Positions 54,620-64,000 of a stretch of DNA of 64,000 nucleotides are shown here, one piece after another. The stretch is from Flaccisagitta enflata (Eukaryota > Chaetognatha > Sagittoidea > Aphragmophora): positions 92,194,001 to 92,258,000 of the forward strand of contig OZ231126.1 in NCBI GenBank assembly GCA_965153355.1. Direction: 5' to 3'. The notes beneath the pieces were generated by a model. That model worked only from the letters and a program-made list of their open reading frames with translations, made no database searches and was not told the origin of the DNA. Position numbers and translations under genes: made by a program. Within the stretch, counting starts at the first letter, position 1. The number at the start of each line of letters is the position of its first letter.

Positions 54620-55997
54620 CAGACTGAACCAAATGAGAACACTTTAATTTCATGCCATTTTCTTCCAGTTTTTTGCATCTTTTTCATTCAATTTAACTCA
54701 AAAAATCTTTTCTCAGTATGTAAAATATATCCCCCTTGTACCTTTTGTAGAAGTAGCATGCAGAATAGACATTAATACCAGTGATTAAATCTCAACAATA
54801 CAAAGAGTTTGAGTAAAAATTGGATATTGGAAGACCAAAGATTTTAAACACCAATTTTTCCCAACTATTACTAGCTAGGTAGGGGCGATTTGACTCAGTT
54901 TTTCACAAACATCTACTCAAACTAATCACAAAGTAACATAAGTTTTTTTGCCACCGTAATTGGGCTGTTTTTGGAGTCTAAAATCGCTATCCTATAAAAG
55001 ATGTCAGTTGACAAAGAAAACATGAAAAAAATGACAAAAAATATATTTATTTTCTTTTAAGGCACTTCCTGTTGGAGTAAAAGGTTGAAATTTTTACCGT
55101 AGTTGAGGGGGACACCCAACTACCTACATATCAAATTTCATAACATTTGGTCAATGTTAAGTACGGTTTTTGCTGATTTTTCTTATTTTTACAGGCTAAT
55201 TTCATATTTTAGAAAAAAACATTTTAAAAACGGTGAATAACAAATCTCAATCATGGATGAAAATTTTGCATTTTCAAAAACATCAGACCTTAGAAAAAGT
55301 ATTTTAGGAAGGTCTGATTTTTTTGTTTTTTTTGATTTTTCACTTTCCACCGAGTTACAAGTTTTTAAGCGTAGGCTTAAAGAGTTTTTTATCTCCCAGT
55401 ATGACTGATACTGTTGGATTTTATCGGACGGATTTTTACCTTGTTTACGGCTTTGATTTGTTACATTATCACGATTTTACAATTTTTTATATCTTATAAA
55501 GTTATTAATTTTTTGTGTTAAAGGACCCCGTTGGAAAAAAGTTCTTTTGCGACTTTAATGGTAAGGGAGTACGAGATTCCGGAGAAAATCACTTTTTTCA
55601 AAATATCACCCTTGCTACCAGATAAACATGTGAGTAGGGCTTAGATAAGATGTTAGAAACTTTTTTCAGCTCAATTGGTTGAAAAAACCCCTGGGCTTGC
55701 TTAAAAAACCGAATTTTCTATGGTTTTTTGTGTTTTTGCCAGTTATTTTTGGAAAGAAAGTGTTTAAATTTAATTCTAAAGCTATATTTCAACTTTAAAA
55801 CTAGAAAGTGTGCCTGAAATAGTGAAAGGACACTGCCAGTCTAAGAATTGATTAAAAAAAAAAAAATTTTTCTCAAAAAAATGAATCTTTTAAACACTTA
55901 AAAGTGTTATTTTGCTTAAAATTCTTTCTGTGACTCTGTCTGCCTCTTTCACTCTTTCTCCCCTCTCACCTTTCTCCCCTCCATTCTGTTGGATCAG
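54618..55997. other. AT-rich putative intron upstream of the 55998 exon
   Basis: No exon is recognised. The last 80 bp are strongly pyrimidine-rich (CTCTTTCACTCTTTCTCCCC...). Confidence 0.45.
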
Positions 55998-57404
55998 CAA
56001 CCTAGACCAACTCATTTGGCTCTTCGAAGTACCCTTCAAAATTTGTACAAACAAATGTTGGAACCAATCCTAGGTTTGAAATTCAGCTCAGTTGAGAGGC
56101 ATGCTCTTCCCGCTCTTGAGGATGGATTTGGAAGAAAGTACAAACAAGAATGGATGGAGTCTTTTTGCAAGCATCTTGAGCAGTACGTTTTCAACAAACT
56201 GGAAAATGCAATGCAAGTCTTGATGAAACAGCTTGCTGCAACACTGTCAAGGAAACGAGGAATTCAGTATGAATTTGGTCCAGAATATATGGAATACTCA
56301 GCAAAGAAAGCAGCAGGAACATTGGGAGAGACACACTTAAAGCCTCTGTCAGAAATCTTCACTGAAAAACAGCTTAAGACCATCCCTGTGGACAACAAAG
56401 TTGAAGAAAATTATTTTAGACATCTATCTCAACAGCTAAGAAGCAAGGGAGGCTCTGCTTTCCAAGCTATCAGTGAAAGACTTGTGCTAAAAACAAGTTC
56501 AGATCTTGCCTTTGGTAATGAGGGAGCCAACATGTTGAAGGACAAGGAGCTCAAGGCCAAACAGAAAGAAGTTCATCAAATTGAAGCAGATTTTTCAAAG
56601 TCTCAGAAAGAGATCATGAAAGCAAAGTTGGCCTTGACAGACAGTGAAGCAGATAAGCTGGCAAGAGATATCGCCAAAAATAAACTGATTTCTTTATGTG
56701 TGCAATATGGAACAAAACACAAGTACATTGCACCGCTCTCATCTCAAGCTGAGGTTAAAAAGTGCTATGACAGGATCAAAAAGCTGAGTGAGGCTGATCA
56801 GTTGGCTATTCTGCGCCAAGAAGTTAAGTTGAATAAGGCTTTGTTTTCAGAAATGCCAAATGATTTTGTCTATTTCAAGCAGTACAATATCACAGCCAAA
56901 CAGATGTATGAAAATCTGCTTGCTTTGCACACAGTTGACCCATCTGACCAACAGGTCATTACTGTAGAAGATGTTTATGTGGCTTCTGAGTCAGTAGGTA
57001 CTCAGTCTGCCAATAAGCAAGCCAAGAGGTCTAGGGTACCTGTGGAGGAGCCTCTGAGAGACTTTAACTTGCCATTACAGGAAGAAGAATTTGTTGTTAC
57101 ATTGCAAGAAGATGGCTGGAACCTTGGTTCTGTGCAATCTTACAATCAGCAACAAGATAGCATTTGTGTGCAAGCTCTCACTACTCTGAAAACAAGAGCA
57201 AAGGATGATCAAGGAAAAACATATTGGATCTATCCCAATGATGAAGTTTTTGATGACTTTGAAAGGAAACACATACTTGAAATCAGGCCTTCAGTCACCT
57301 TGGCTAAAAATGTAAAAAGAAAAGATTTGGTCTTTGCCCTTCTCAACCGAGAGATCATTGAGGCCATGTGGAGACAACTGATTGGCTCAGATGGGGCAGA
57401 ATAA
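55998..57404 (+). CDS. Terminal exon of a multidomain protein of probable mobile-element origin
   Basis: A strong acceptor (long pyrimidine tract, GGATCAG|CAA) opens an uninterrupted 468-codon frame ending TAA at 57402-57404. The start shown is a splice junction; there is no ATG at it, and the first in-frame ATG is 56055. Residues 1-150 are helical with aromatic and basic patches (SVERHALPALEDGFGRKYKQ). Residues 190-300 are charged coiled-coil-like (KDKELKAKQKEVHQIEADFS), then KLSEADQLAILRQEVKLNKA. The C-terminus contains DGWNLGSVQSYNQQQDSICV and DDQGKTYWIYPNDEVFDDFE, reminiscent of Tudor/SH3-like barrels. From memory, this layout resembles uncharacterised multi-copy proteins of cnidarians and other invertebrates associated with DNA transposons. 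That is unverified. The frame is intact, unlike other mobile genes here, so it may be recent or still functional. Upstream exons were not found. Confidence 0.7.
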   Translation, partial: QPRPTHLALRSTLQNLYKQMLEPILGLKFSSVERHALPALEDGFGRKYKQEWMESFCKHLEQYVFNKLENAMQVLMKQLAATLSRKRGIQYEFGPEYMEYSAKKAAGTLGETHLKPLSEIFTEKQLKTIPVDNKVEENYFRHLSQQLRSKGGSAFQAISERLVLKTSSDLAFGNEGANMLKDKELKAKQKEVHQIEADFSKSQKEIMKAKLALTDSEADKLARDIAKNKLISLCVQYGTKHKYIAPLSSQAEVKKCYDRIKKLSEADQLAILRQEVKLNKALFSEMPNDFVYFKQYNITAKQMYENLLALHTVDPSDQQVITVEDVYVASESVGTQSANKQAKRSRVPVEEPLRDFNLPLQEEEFVVTLQEDGWNLGSVQSYNQQQDSICVQALTTLKTRAKDDQGKTYWIYPNDEVFDDFERKHILEIRPSVTLAKNVKRKDLVFALLNREIIEAMWRQLIGSDGAE

Positions 57405-59162
57405 TGGTTAAAAGTGCAATCTACACACACAGAACTCTTTGAGAGAGCTTATGAGTTTCAAAATCATTGTGGGAGAACAGTCATTTATAGTCATCTTGCA
57501 TTAGAAAAAAACTGGCATATGAAATGGTTTTTCTATTTATGTCCCTCCTGTCTCCCACACTCTCCTCTCTGATCTTCCCCATGATTTTGTTCATATAGCA
57601 TTTCCACATACGTGCAATTTTTTGACAATCACCCCAACTAAAACTTATACTTCCTATTTTTGCTCATCCAAATTGTCTGCTTGATCATTGGATCTTTTAT
57701 TCAAGATTCTTACTCAGTTGTGTTTGGTATCAAAGCTTTTTTTATGTACTTCATTGTTTTATACAATTTCAATTTCTGAATAACGGTTGATGTGATTACA
57801 GATATCTACGTGTACTGAAGAAAATATTTGAACTTTTTCTTTCATCTTTTTTCAATTGGTGAGGTTGTGATCAAATCAATTCAAGCTAGAAAAACAGAGT
57901 ACTACTTGAAATGCTCAAGAATCATACCGTATTTGTATAATATTGACTAATTCTTTTCAAGAACAAAGAAGCTACTTATCATAAATGAAGAAATGTAGAG
58001 TCTATGCATTTAGATTCATGAAATAAGACATGAAAACTTAAGCAAGTTTTTTATTTTCACTAAAAAACTAATATTTTGTCTCAAAAACGCTTTAAAAATG
58101 CTAAAAATATGGTCGTTTTTGTTTTTTGAGCCTGCCCAGGGGTTTTTCTCAAGCCACAGCCCCCAAATTGGTACAAACCCATATATTTTGAGTCTACTGA
58201 GCCAAAAAAATGGTAGCAAGCTCATTTCCTTTCGGTGACCCATTCTCGTACTCCCTTATTAATGGGCCATCCTCCGAAGCGAGCTTTACATTTCATTGTA
58301 TCTGTAAATTTTCTTTGTTTCGCAAATTAAATTCATTCATTCATTCATTCATGCAAATTTGTTATTCACCGTTTTGCTATGTCTTATCAATTTTCAACCA
58401 TAGTTAGGAAGCTTCACAGCAGGAACTGAGATATAGGTCCAAAATTATCAAAAACCATTTGAATTTCAGTTTTTTGATTATTTTTTTGTGCTGAACACAA
58501 ATCTGACCCTCATTTTTAAACAATCTTTTGGCAACTTTTTTAAAAATCAGTTTTTTTGTTTGTTTTTTTATAGGTTAGCTTTTTTTTTCTATTTTTAGTA
58601 AATATCATGTCCCGGTATAGTTTTTCACTTGACCCCAGAGAGAACTGAGGTGAAATCACTCTCTATAAAAATTTCATGGTTTTACTTAGGTAATTGATGA
58701 CAAAAATAGGCTAAAAATGGGTCAAAATGGCTAAAAATGATGTTTTTTTTGGAAGCAACATAGTGATTCAGATTTTTTTCACAAACCATACTCAATCTAA
58801 TTAGTGCAGGAATGAATGTGCTTATCAAGAGCACACCGATTTTTTCACACTGGCTAAAAACAAGCCATAAATGGGCCAAAATGGTCAAAATCTGTATCTT
58901 TGTTTGATAATTTATAGTTATTTGGAATTTTTTTGCCATTCTCACTTATTTTACACAGAACTAGGACAAAAATATTCATTAGGAGCTTTTGACATTGTTA
59001 CCAATGACCTAACTGGCCAGTTTCAGGCAAAAGATGAGGCAAAATAGCCAAATTCTGTGTTTTCATCTTTCAGTTCCCAATTATTTAGAATTTTCTTGTT
59101 AATCTTAAGAAATCCAATCAGAATAAGGAGCTTGTTACACAAACACTAGAACCATTTCCAGT
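57405..59162. other. AT-rich DNA without recognised genes
   Basis: The 3' untranslated region of the preceding exon probably lies in the first few hundred bases, although I see no canonical AATAAA. An ATTC tract is at 58333-58352. There is a GGGCCATCC / GGTCAAAATGG-rich area near 58700-58900. Confidence 0.4.
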
Positions 59163-59358
59163 AAACTAGGCCGGATACTCGGCTACCCCAGTCGCTTGCA
59201 GATGGGCAGGGGCTGTATTTGAGGTTACTTGATCTTTTAGGTAGGAGCAGTGAGGCCAAAGACTGCAAAAACCCCCAAAAAGTAAAGTGTGATAAACAGA
59301 CGGACCAACCAACAAACCTTCAAAGCCAGGTGTAGTCAAGTAGAACGCAACTAAAAAT
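59163..59358 (+). mobile_element. Family A element, 'CACGCGAC' subtype, diverged
   Basis: AACTAGGCCGGATACTCGGC, AGTCGCTTGCAGATGGGCAGG, GTAGGAGCAGTGAGGCC, AAAGTGTGATAAACAGACGG and GTAGAACGCAACTAAAAA. It faces the copy at 59530-59720. Confidence 0.78.
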
Positions 59359-59529
59359 GGGCCAAAAATGAGCCAATTTTGGCTTCTCTAGGCATTCTGA
59401 CAGACATACTGTTTATCTAAAAAAAACAACTATATTTCCCGTTTATTGTTATGTTTATGCCTTAATCTGATTTAAAAACTCTTTAAACTGTTACAATTGT
59501 AAAAACCAAGAAACTTTAATTTTATAAAT

Positions 59530-59720
59530 CTTTAGTCGCGTGCCACACAACTCTACACCCCTATATGTCGGTCCATCGGATGGTCGGTTAGTTGGTTGGT
59601 CCCCTTTTTACTTTTTTTGCGTTTTTGAGCTTTTCAAGCATACTGCTCCTGCCCAGATGCCCTAGTGACCTTCTCCAGCACTGCTCCTGCCTAGGGTAGC
59701 TATGTATCCGGCCTTGTTTT
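59530..59720 (-). mobile_element. Family A element, inverted partner
   Basis: TTTAGTCGCGTGCCACACAACTCTACACC, a GGTCGGTTAGTTGG core, CTTTTTACTTTTTTTGCG, TACTGCTCCTGCCC and ATGTATCCGGCCTTGTTTT. With 59163-59358 it makes an inverted pair separated by about 170 bp. Confidence 0.82.
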
Positions 59721-60251
59721 TTATTCTAGAAATTTTGTAGGCTGCAATATTATCAAAAATTAGAAAAAAATGTAAAAAAATGTTTGATAGTATAAAATAA
59801 ATTGTTTTATTTTATTCTTTTATTGATTTAGATATTGTTGAACTGTTGTTTCAGGGTTTTAGCAAGATTTGTTTTTGATTTTTCATTAAAAAAATCAAAA
59901 TCAATCAAAAATAGCCGTAACTTTTTTATTTAATGAGATTTTGCATTGATTTTTTCTGTTAATTACCTAGTTTAGCATGTAGTATCAGGTGAATTGTGTA
60001 TTTTTAGGAAAAATAATGATGGATTTTTTGCCCCTGGTGAAACTGAAGTGTCACGATAACTTTCATCATGTCATATATGTTATTTTGGGTTGATATGGAA
60101 CGTTTGAGAAAATGGTCTCAATCAGTAGAGAAAATTTTGATTTTAAGTTGTGGGTTGCATGAGCTTTTCACAATGGGAAGATCAGATGGATGTGAGGGAC
60201 TTAGGATTAGGCCCCACCGGTTCAGCACACTCATCTGGCACTCTTTCTTGT
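59721..60251. other. AT-rich DNA, nothing recognised
   Basis: No exon or repeat family was identified. Confidence 0.35.
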
Positions 60252-60470
60252 CATTGGCACTTGTAGCAAACAGGTTAAAATTATTGATTTTTTCTGTTTG
60301 GTTGGATTGGTTTTTTTTAACAATTTCATGATAATGTAAAGATAGACTTGGTTGTTTTTTATTACTAAGGATAGTTGTGATGGGTACGGATTAAACACCA
60401 GTGAGAGCTCCAAAGGCTCTCATCCTTAAGTAAGGTAGGGTTGAGTAGTAATGTTGTCCAACTTTCATAT
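60252..60470 (+). repeat. Family K repeat, copy 2
   Basis: See 50160-50395. It carries the intact GAGAGCTCCAAAGGCTCTC hairpin. A fragment resembling the Tc1-type MITE interior (GACAGCCGGCTGTAATTTT) follows at 60558-60576. Confidence 0.65.
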
Positions 60471-60579
60471 CAAACTTGTCAGAATTTCACCAGGATTATG
60501 AATTTGCAGGTCTCATTTTATTTGGTGAAAGTTGGATTTTTGCCAACCTTGTAGCATGACAGCCGGCTGTAATTTTTAC

Positions 60580-61180
60580 AACCCACGCCTGGTAGGGACA
60601 TGTTACAGGTATTTGAGGAGGGTCGCCTTCCATTTTTTGCACATATCACTCCCAAAGTATCTCCCACACATGGGAAAACCGTCGCGAAAAAAATCTAGCT
60701 CTAATTTTTTCGTCCATCACCTTCACAATTCAAAGGTAAAATAGTAGTGGTTTTTTTCAGTTAAAAGTATGAGCAAAAAATCTTGCACAACTCTAATAAA
60801 GCATTGAAAAATACTGCAATGCAGGGCAAATATCACCATGATAATGATCAAATACCTAATTTCAGTAATTTAGAAAAATAATGAGTCAATTTTGCTGGCT
60901 ATAGTCAATAGATAAGGTCTGCAAAATGAACTATTATGATGGTCACATATAGTAGAGTGGTCATACATGACTCGATTACCTTGCTCAATATGGCATTTAA
61001 GGGGGTATCACATCACTATTACTGAGTTTATTTCCCAAGTTTGACGACTCTTTTATCCGATTCAAACAATGCGGAGTAGGATGAGGAGGAGGGGAGAAGT
61101 GGTAATTGCCTATTTTCTTTCTTTTTTTCAAGAGGTAACTTCAACGGCTCATATCTCCTTAACGAACCGACAAAATGACC
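60580..61180. other. AT-rich DNA, nothing recognised
   Basis: No gene or clear repeat. Confidence 0.35.
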
Positions 61181-61237
61181 TCAACTTGGGCTCATTTTAA
61201 AGAGCAGACACAGTTCTTTAAAATGAACCCAAGTTGA
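61181..61237. other. 23-bp stem hairpin
   Basis: TCAACTTGGGCTCATTTTAA plus AGA pairs with TCTTTAAAATGAACCCAAGT plus TGA at 22 of 23 positions around an 11-nt loop. It may be a small MITE remnant. Confidence 0.6.
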
Positions 61238-61695
61238 GATTTGTAGCTTGATTCGTTTAGGAGCAAGAGTCTTCCAAAGTTGATATTATCTTTAGGAAAA
61301 TGGTGAAAACCCTAACAACATTGTGCTATTGTAAATCCTAAACAAATTGAGCTACAGACCTTGATCGACTTGAGCTCATTTTATAATGTAACGCGCATTC
61401 ACTATATTTCCACACACGAGGGGGGGGGGGCAGGGGCGTCCAATCCCAATCCACACCCAAACCCCAACCCCCACACACACAACTAGAGTGATCATTTTTC
61501 TACTTTTTGACTCAATAATTACGGACAAACTTACCAATGGACCAACGGACAAAGCCTTCTATAGAGTTGCTAGTCCACGACTTAAAATACTACAGGGAAA
61601 TCCAAATTCAACAAGGCTAACAAACAAACAAGCACAAAAATCCTATAGATGCGTTTTCTGTATTTTCTTTCTGCTACTAAGCTTGATAAAAAGCC
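61238..61695. other. Unassigned DNA with a family A tail
   Basis: 61410-61480 is a CACACCCAAACCCC-rich leader like those at 18420-18465, 30280-30350 and 41250-41335. 61500-61590 is a family A tail (CTTCTATAGAGTTGCTAGTCC, ACGACTTAAAA). Confidence 0.45.
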
Positions 61696-61696
61696 G

Positions 61697-61697
61697 T

Positions 61698-61788
<91 letters not shown>
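61697..61788. repeat. (TG)n microsatellite
   Basis: About 90 bp of TG, followed by a conserved spacer (61788-61830) and an AG array. Confidence 0.97.
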
Positions 61789-61829
61789 TTGGTCGTCGAC
61801 GTTACCTTCGTCATCATCGCCTTTCCCGT

Positions 61830-61832
<3 letters not shown>
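61788..61832 (+). repeat. Conserved spacer between TG and AG arrays, copy 1
   Basis: CTTGGTCGTCGACGTTACC, TTCGTCATCATCGCC, TTTCC. The same spacer occurs at 63267-63320 between another TG array and another AG array. Confidence 0.7.

Positions 61833-61918
<86 letters not shown>
61831..61918. repeat. (AG)n microsatellite
   Basis: About 88 bp of AG. Confidence 0.97.
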
Positions 61919-61921
<3 letters not shown>

Positions 61922-61955
61922 TACCCGATCATGCTCAATTTTGCTCTACACAAAC

Positions 61956-62130
61956 AAAAACAAGGCTGGATACACGGCAATCCAGTCGCGGATGGTTGGG
62001 CAGGAGCAGTAATCCGAATTCTGCTTGGAATTCAAAAATGTGACGGACAGACCAACCGACCGACATACCGACCTACCGACCGACTGACCGACTCGGCAAG
62101 GTGTAGAGTTGCGTGTCCGCGACTAAAAAT
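61956..62130 (+). mobile_element. Family A element
   Basis: AAAAACAAGGCTGGATACACGGC, AATCCAGTCGCGGATGGTTGG, GGCAGGAGCAGTAATCCG, a GACCGACATACCGACCTACC core and TTGCGTGTCCGCGACTAAAAA. Confidence 0.86.
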
Positions 62131-62133
62131 GCA

Positions 62134-62192
62134 ATGGACCAACGGACGGATGGACAAAGCCTCTTATATAGATGCGAGGACGCATCTAACTA
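62134..62192 (+). mobile_element. Family A tail, perfect AGATGCG/CGCATCT stem
   Basis: GGACCAACGGACGGATGGAC, CCTCTTATATAGATGCG-AGGA-CGCATCTAAC. The fourth distinct but perfectly paired version of the terminal stem in this window. Confidence 0.7.
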
Positions 62193-62194
62193 GT

Positions 62195-62335
62195 CATCCA
62201 AGGATCCCACATGGTCAGCAGTACCCGATGCCCTGCTTGGAGTGATTAAGTTAAGAAGTGGAGTGAGAGCAGGGTAGCGGCCCTAAAGGGCCGATATTCT
62301 GTAGAACACAGGAGTGAATTTCCAGACGTCCTGAG
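62195..62335. mobile_element. Family B end
   Basis: TCATCCAAGGATCCCACATGG, TCAGCAGTACCCGATGCCC, GGAGTGATTAAG, GCAGGGTAGCGGCCCTAAAGG, ATTCTGTAGAACACAGG, GTGAATTTCCAGACGTCC. Confidence 0.72.
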
Positions 62336-62339
62336 GGGG

Positions 62340-62904
62340 TATATTTCAGGCTTTACATAACTGATTTATGTCACTGAAGGCATATTGGAGGGCTGGAGGG
62401 CAGAATTTAGGCTTGGAGAGCAGTTTTGAGGTTTGGAGGGCAAATTTGAGGCAGAGAGGGTTGATTAAAGGTCTGGAGGGCACACTTGAGGTCTGGTTGG
62501 CAGATTTGAGGCATGGGGGGGGGCAGACTTGAGGCATGGGGGGCTGATTTGAAGCCTTGAGGGCTAATTTTTCTTGAATGTCAACAGGAGGGAAAGGGAC
62601 AGATGGAAGGATGGAAGGATACATAGGAGAATTCTCAGAACACTCGTTGCTTAGGTGAAGCTTATATTGTCTTAGTCTTAGCCAGATTCGATTTTTTTTT
62701 CAAGATCATTTTTTTTATATTGAAAACTAGAAAAGTCTGTCACTCTTTAGGCTAAGAAAAGAAAAAAATACTCTACTGGAATCCTTATTAGATATCCCAT
62801 TTAGACAAGTATTTTGACCAGCCAAAACAGAAAAAGAAATTAATAAAAGGTAAATACAACAATTAAAAGAGTGAGGTTCATTATTTCAGATGGAGGTCTG
62901 AAAA
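62340..62904. repeat. TTGAGGCATGGGGGGCAGAT minisatellite, then unassigned DNA
   Basis: About 20-bp GGAGGGCAGATTTGAGG units at 62345-62560, the core belonging to the family B end just upstream; an inverse end may be at 62905-62960 (TATGTTCTACAGGACATCGG). 62640-62900 is unassigned. Confidence 0.7.
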
Positions 62905-63009
62905 TTCCCTCCTATGTTCTACAGGACATCGGCCCTATGGGGCCACTGCCCAAAAAGGGCCACCATGGGTAAAAAGTGCCTTATTAAGAATTCAACTTGC
63001 TTGGTTGAA

Positions 63010-63125
63010 TTTTTAGTCGCATGCACGCGACTCCATGACCCGCTCTGTCTGTTTGTTGGTCCGTCTGTCCATCTGTATTGCTTTGCTTTTTTTCATCGTT
63101 TTACGTCATTTTAGGTTATTTTAAG
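63010..63125 (-). mobile_element. Family A head with an ACGTCATTTTAGG core start
   Basis: TTTTTAGTCGCATGCACGCGACTCCATGACCC, GTTTGTTGGTCCGTCTGTCC, then CGTTTTACGTCATTTTAGG, which begins a minisatellite like that in 13994-14345 and is replaced by a TG array. Confidence 0.65.
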
Positions 63126-63130
63126 TTTTA

Positions 63131-63265
63131 AGTGTGTGTGTATGTGTGTGTATGTGTGTGTGTGTGTGTGTCTGTGTGTGTGTGTGAGTGTATGTGTGCG
63201 TGTGTGAGCGTGCATGTGCATGTGTGCGTGTACGCGTGTGTGTGTGTGTGTGTGTGCGCGTGTCT
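63131..63265. repeat. (TG)n microsatellite, interrupted
   Basis: TG with TATG, TGCG and TGAG interruptions. Confidence 0.95.
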
Positions 63266-63266
63266 G

Positions 63267-63318
63267 TCTCGGTCGTCGACGTTATCTTCGTCATCTTTGT
63301 CATCATCGCGTTTCCAGT

Positions 63319-63320
<2 letters not shown>
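63267..63320 (+). repeat. Conserved spacer between TG and AG arrays, copy 2
   Basis: CTCGGTCGTCGACGTTATC, TTCGTCATCTTTGTC, ATCATCGCG. Compare 61788-61832. Confidence 0.7.

Positions 63321-63396
<76 letters not shown>
63321..63396. repeat. (AG)n microsatellite
   Basis: About 75 bp of AG. Confidence 0.97.
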
Positions 63397-63397
<1 letters not shown>

Positions 63398-63457
63398 GTC
63401 CCTCAAACACATAAGCGCTCTGTGACTCATGAACTCGGATGCATTCACGTAGAACTT

Positions 63458-63897
63458 TACACGCTGTATTTTGTCTAAGAACACTGTTTATAAGAACATC
63501 AGCCTCAGATATGGTGAAAAAATAAGAACATCCTAAGAACATGCCTAGGCTCAGGTTTTCGCACAAAGACATTTGAAAGTACGCTTTTACATAATTTTTT
63601 TTAGGAAACAATGAAAAAACATTGTACAGAATCCTCTAACTTAAACAATTCAATCAATTACTTTTATCATTTACATTTTTTTTAATTTCCTGACTTAACA
63701 TATACAAAAATTATAAGACTGAGAATAAAATATATTCATTTCATTGAATATGACTATAGTTTGCAATTAAGATAAAGAACTTCCATGCTACAAAAATAAG
63801 AACGGGTTAAGAACATTTGAGGCTGAAAATTGGCAAAAAATAAGAACGCTGAGCCTCACTTCAAAAAACTGTGTTCTTATAAAAAATACGGCGTGCA
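63458..63897. mobile_element. MITE-like inverted-repeat element
   Basis: The left arm ACACGCTGTATTTTGTCTAAG, AACAC..., TATAAGAACATCAGCCTCAG pairs with the right arm's complement GCACGCCGTATTTTTTATAAG, AACACAG..., GTGAGGCTCAGCGTTC. AATAAGAAC words are frequent between the arms. The target duplication is not resolved. Confidence 0.55.
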
Positions 63898-64000
63898 CTA
63901 AGTCTAAGATAGCTTCATAGGTCCTGAGGTCCAGACCAACCTAGATACTGATGAGCATGTCATCAAAACCGCGGGCGTATATTGCCTTCAACGAACCTGA

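Overview
This window is a non-coding-dominated piece of an animal nuclear genome, probably a marine invertebrate. The phylum cannot be fixed from sequence alone. The evidence is GT...AG-flanked coding exons in very long introns, a septin exon, a CR1/L2-like LINE, hAT and Tc1-like MITEs, very long CT, AC, AG, CTTT and ATTC microsatellites, and a background saturated with dispersed repeats. There is no operon structure, no bacterial-type gene density, and no rRNA, tRNA or CRISPR array that I can see.

Likely host genes sit at about 34.9-47.8 kb. A plus-strand multi-exon gene that I do not recognise has exons at 36111-36262, 46386-46592 and 46977-47132, perhaps preceded by one at 34978-35115. Its 10.1-kb intron is filled with mobile DNA. 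It ends tail to tail with the minus-strand terminal exon of a septin (47515-47760), leaving under 400 bp between the stop codons.

Almost everything else is mobile or repeat-derived. (1) Three long elements (2265-5346, 18194-22522, 41352-44835) share imperfect terminal inverted repeats starting GGTA and have perfect 4-bp target duplications (TTTG, CCAC, TCGG); none encodes a visible transposase. The second interrupts a Cys-rich transposon-type gene at 17573-22668. (2) Family A comprises about 35 short elements with conserved ends and a core of GACG/GGTT tetranucleotides or swapped minisatellites. One end is a terminal stem-loop whose stem sequence differs between copies while staying paired. 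(3) Family B comprises foldback elements whose arms carry nested hairpins and whose cores are different minisatellites. (4) Family E is a hairpin-headed element with tandem units of about 148 bp. (5) There are well-bounded MITEs: hAT type with 8-bp duplications at 33880-34463 and 48613-48919, and Tc1/mariner type with TA at 8712-9257 and 34483-34794. (6) A CR1/L2-like LINE lies at 50617-52568, broken by one stop codon. (7) The exon at 55998-57404 encodes a 469-residue protein of probable mobile-element origin.

The left 34 kb and the 36.3-46.4 kb intron are dense in families A and B and in microsatellites. The right third (52.6-61.4 kb) is quieter, AT-rich and mostly unannotatable. Nesting gives a partial chronology: the Cys-rich gene was hit by a 4.3-kb TIR element that itself contains a foldback, and a hAT MITE sits inside a foldback arm.
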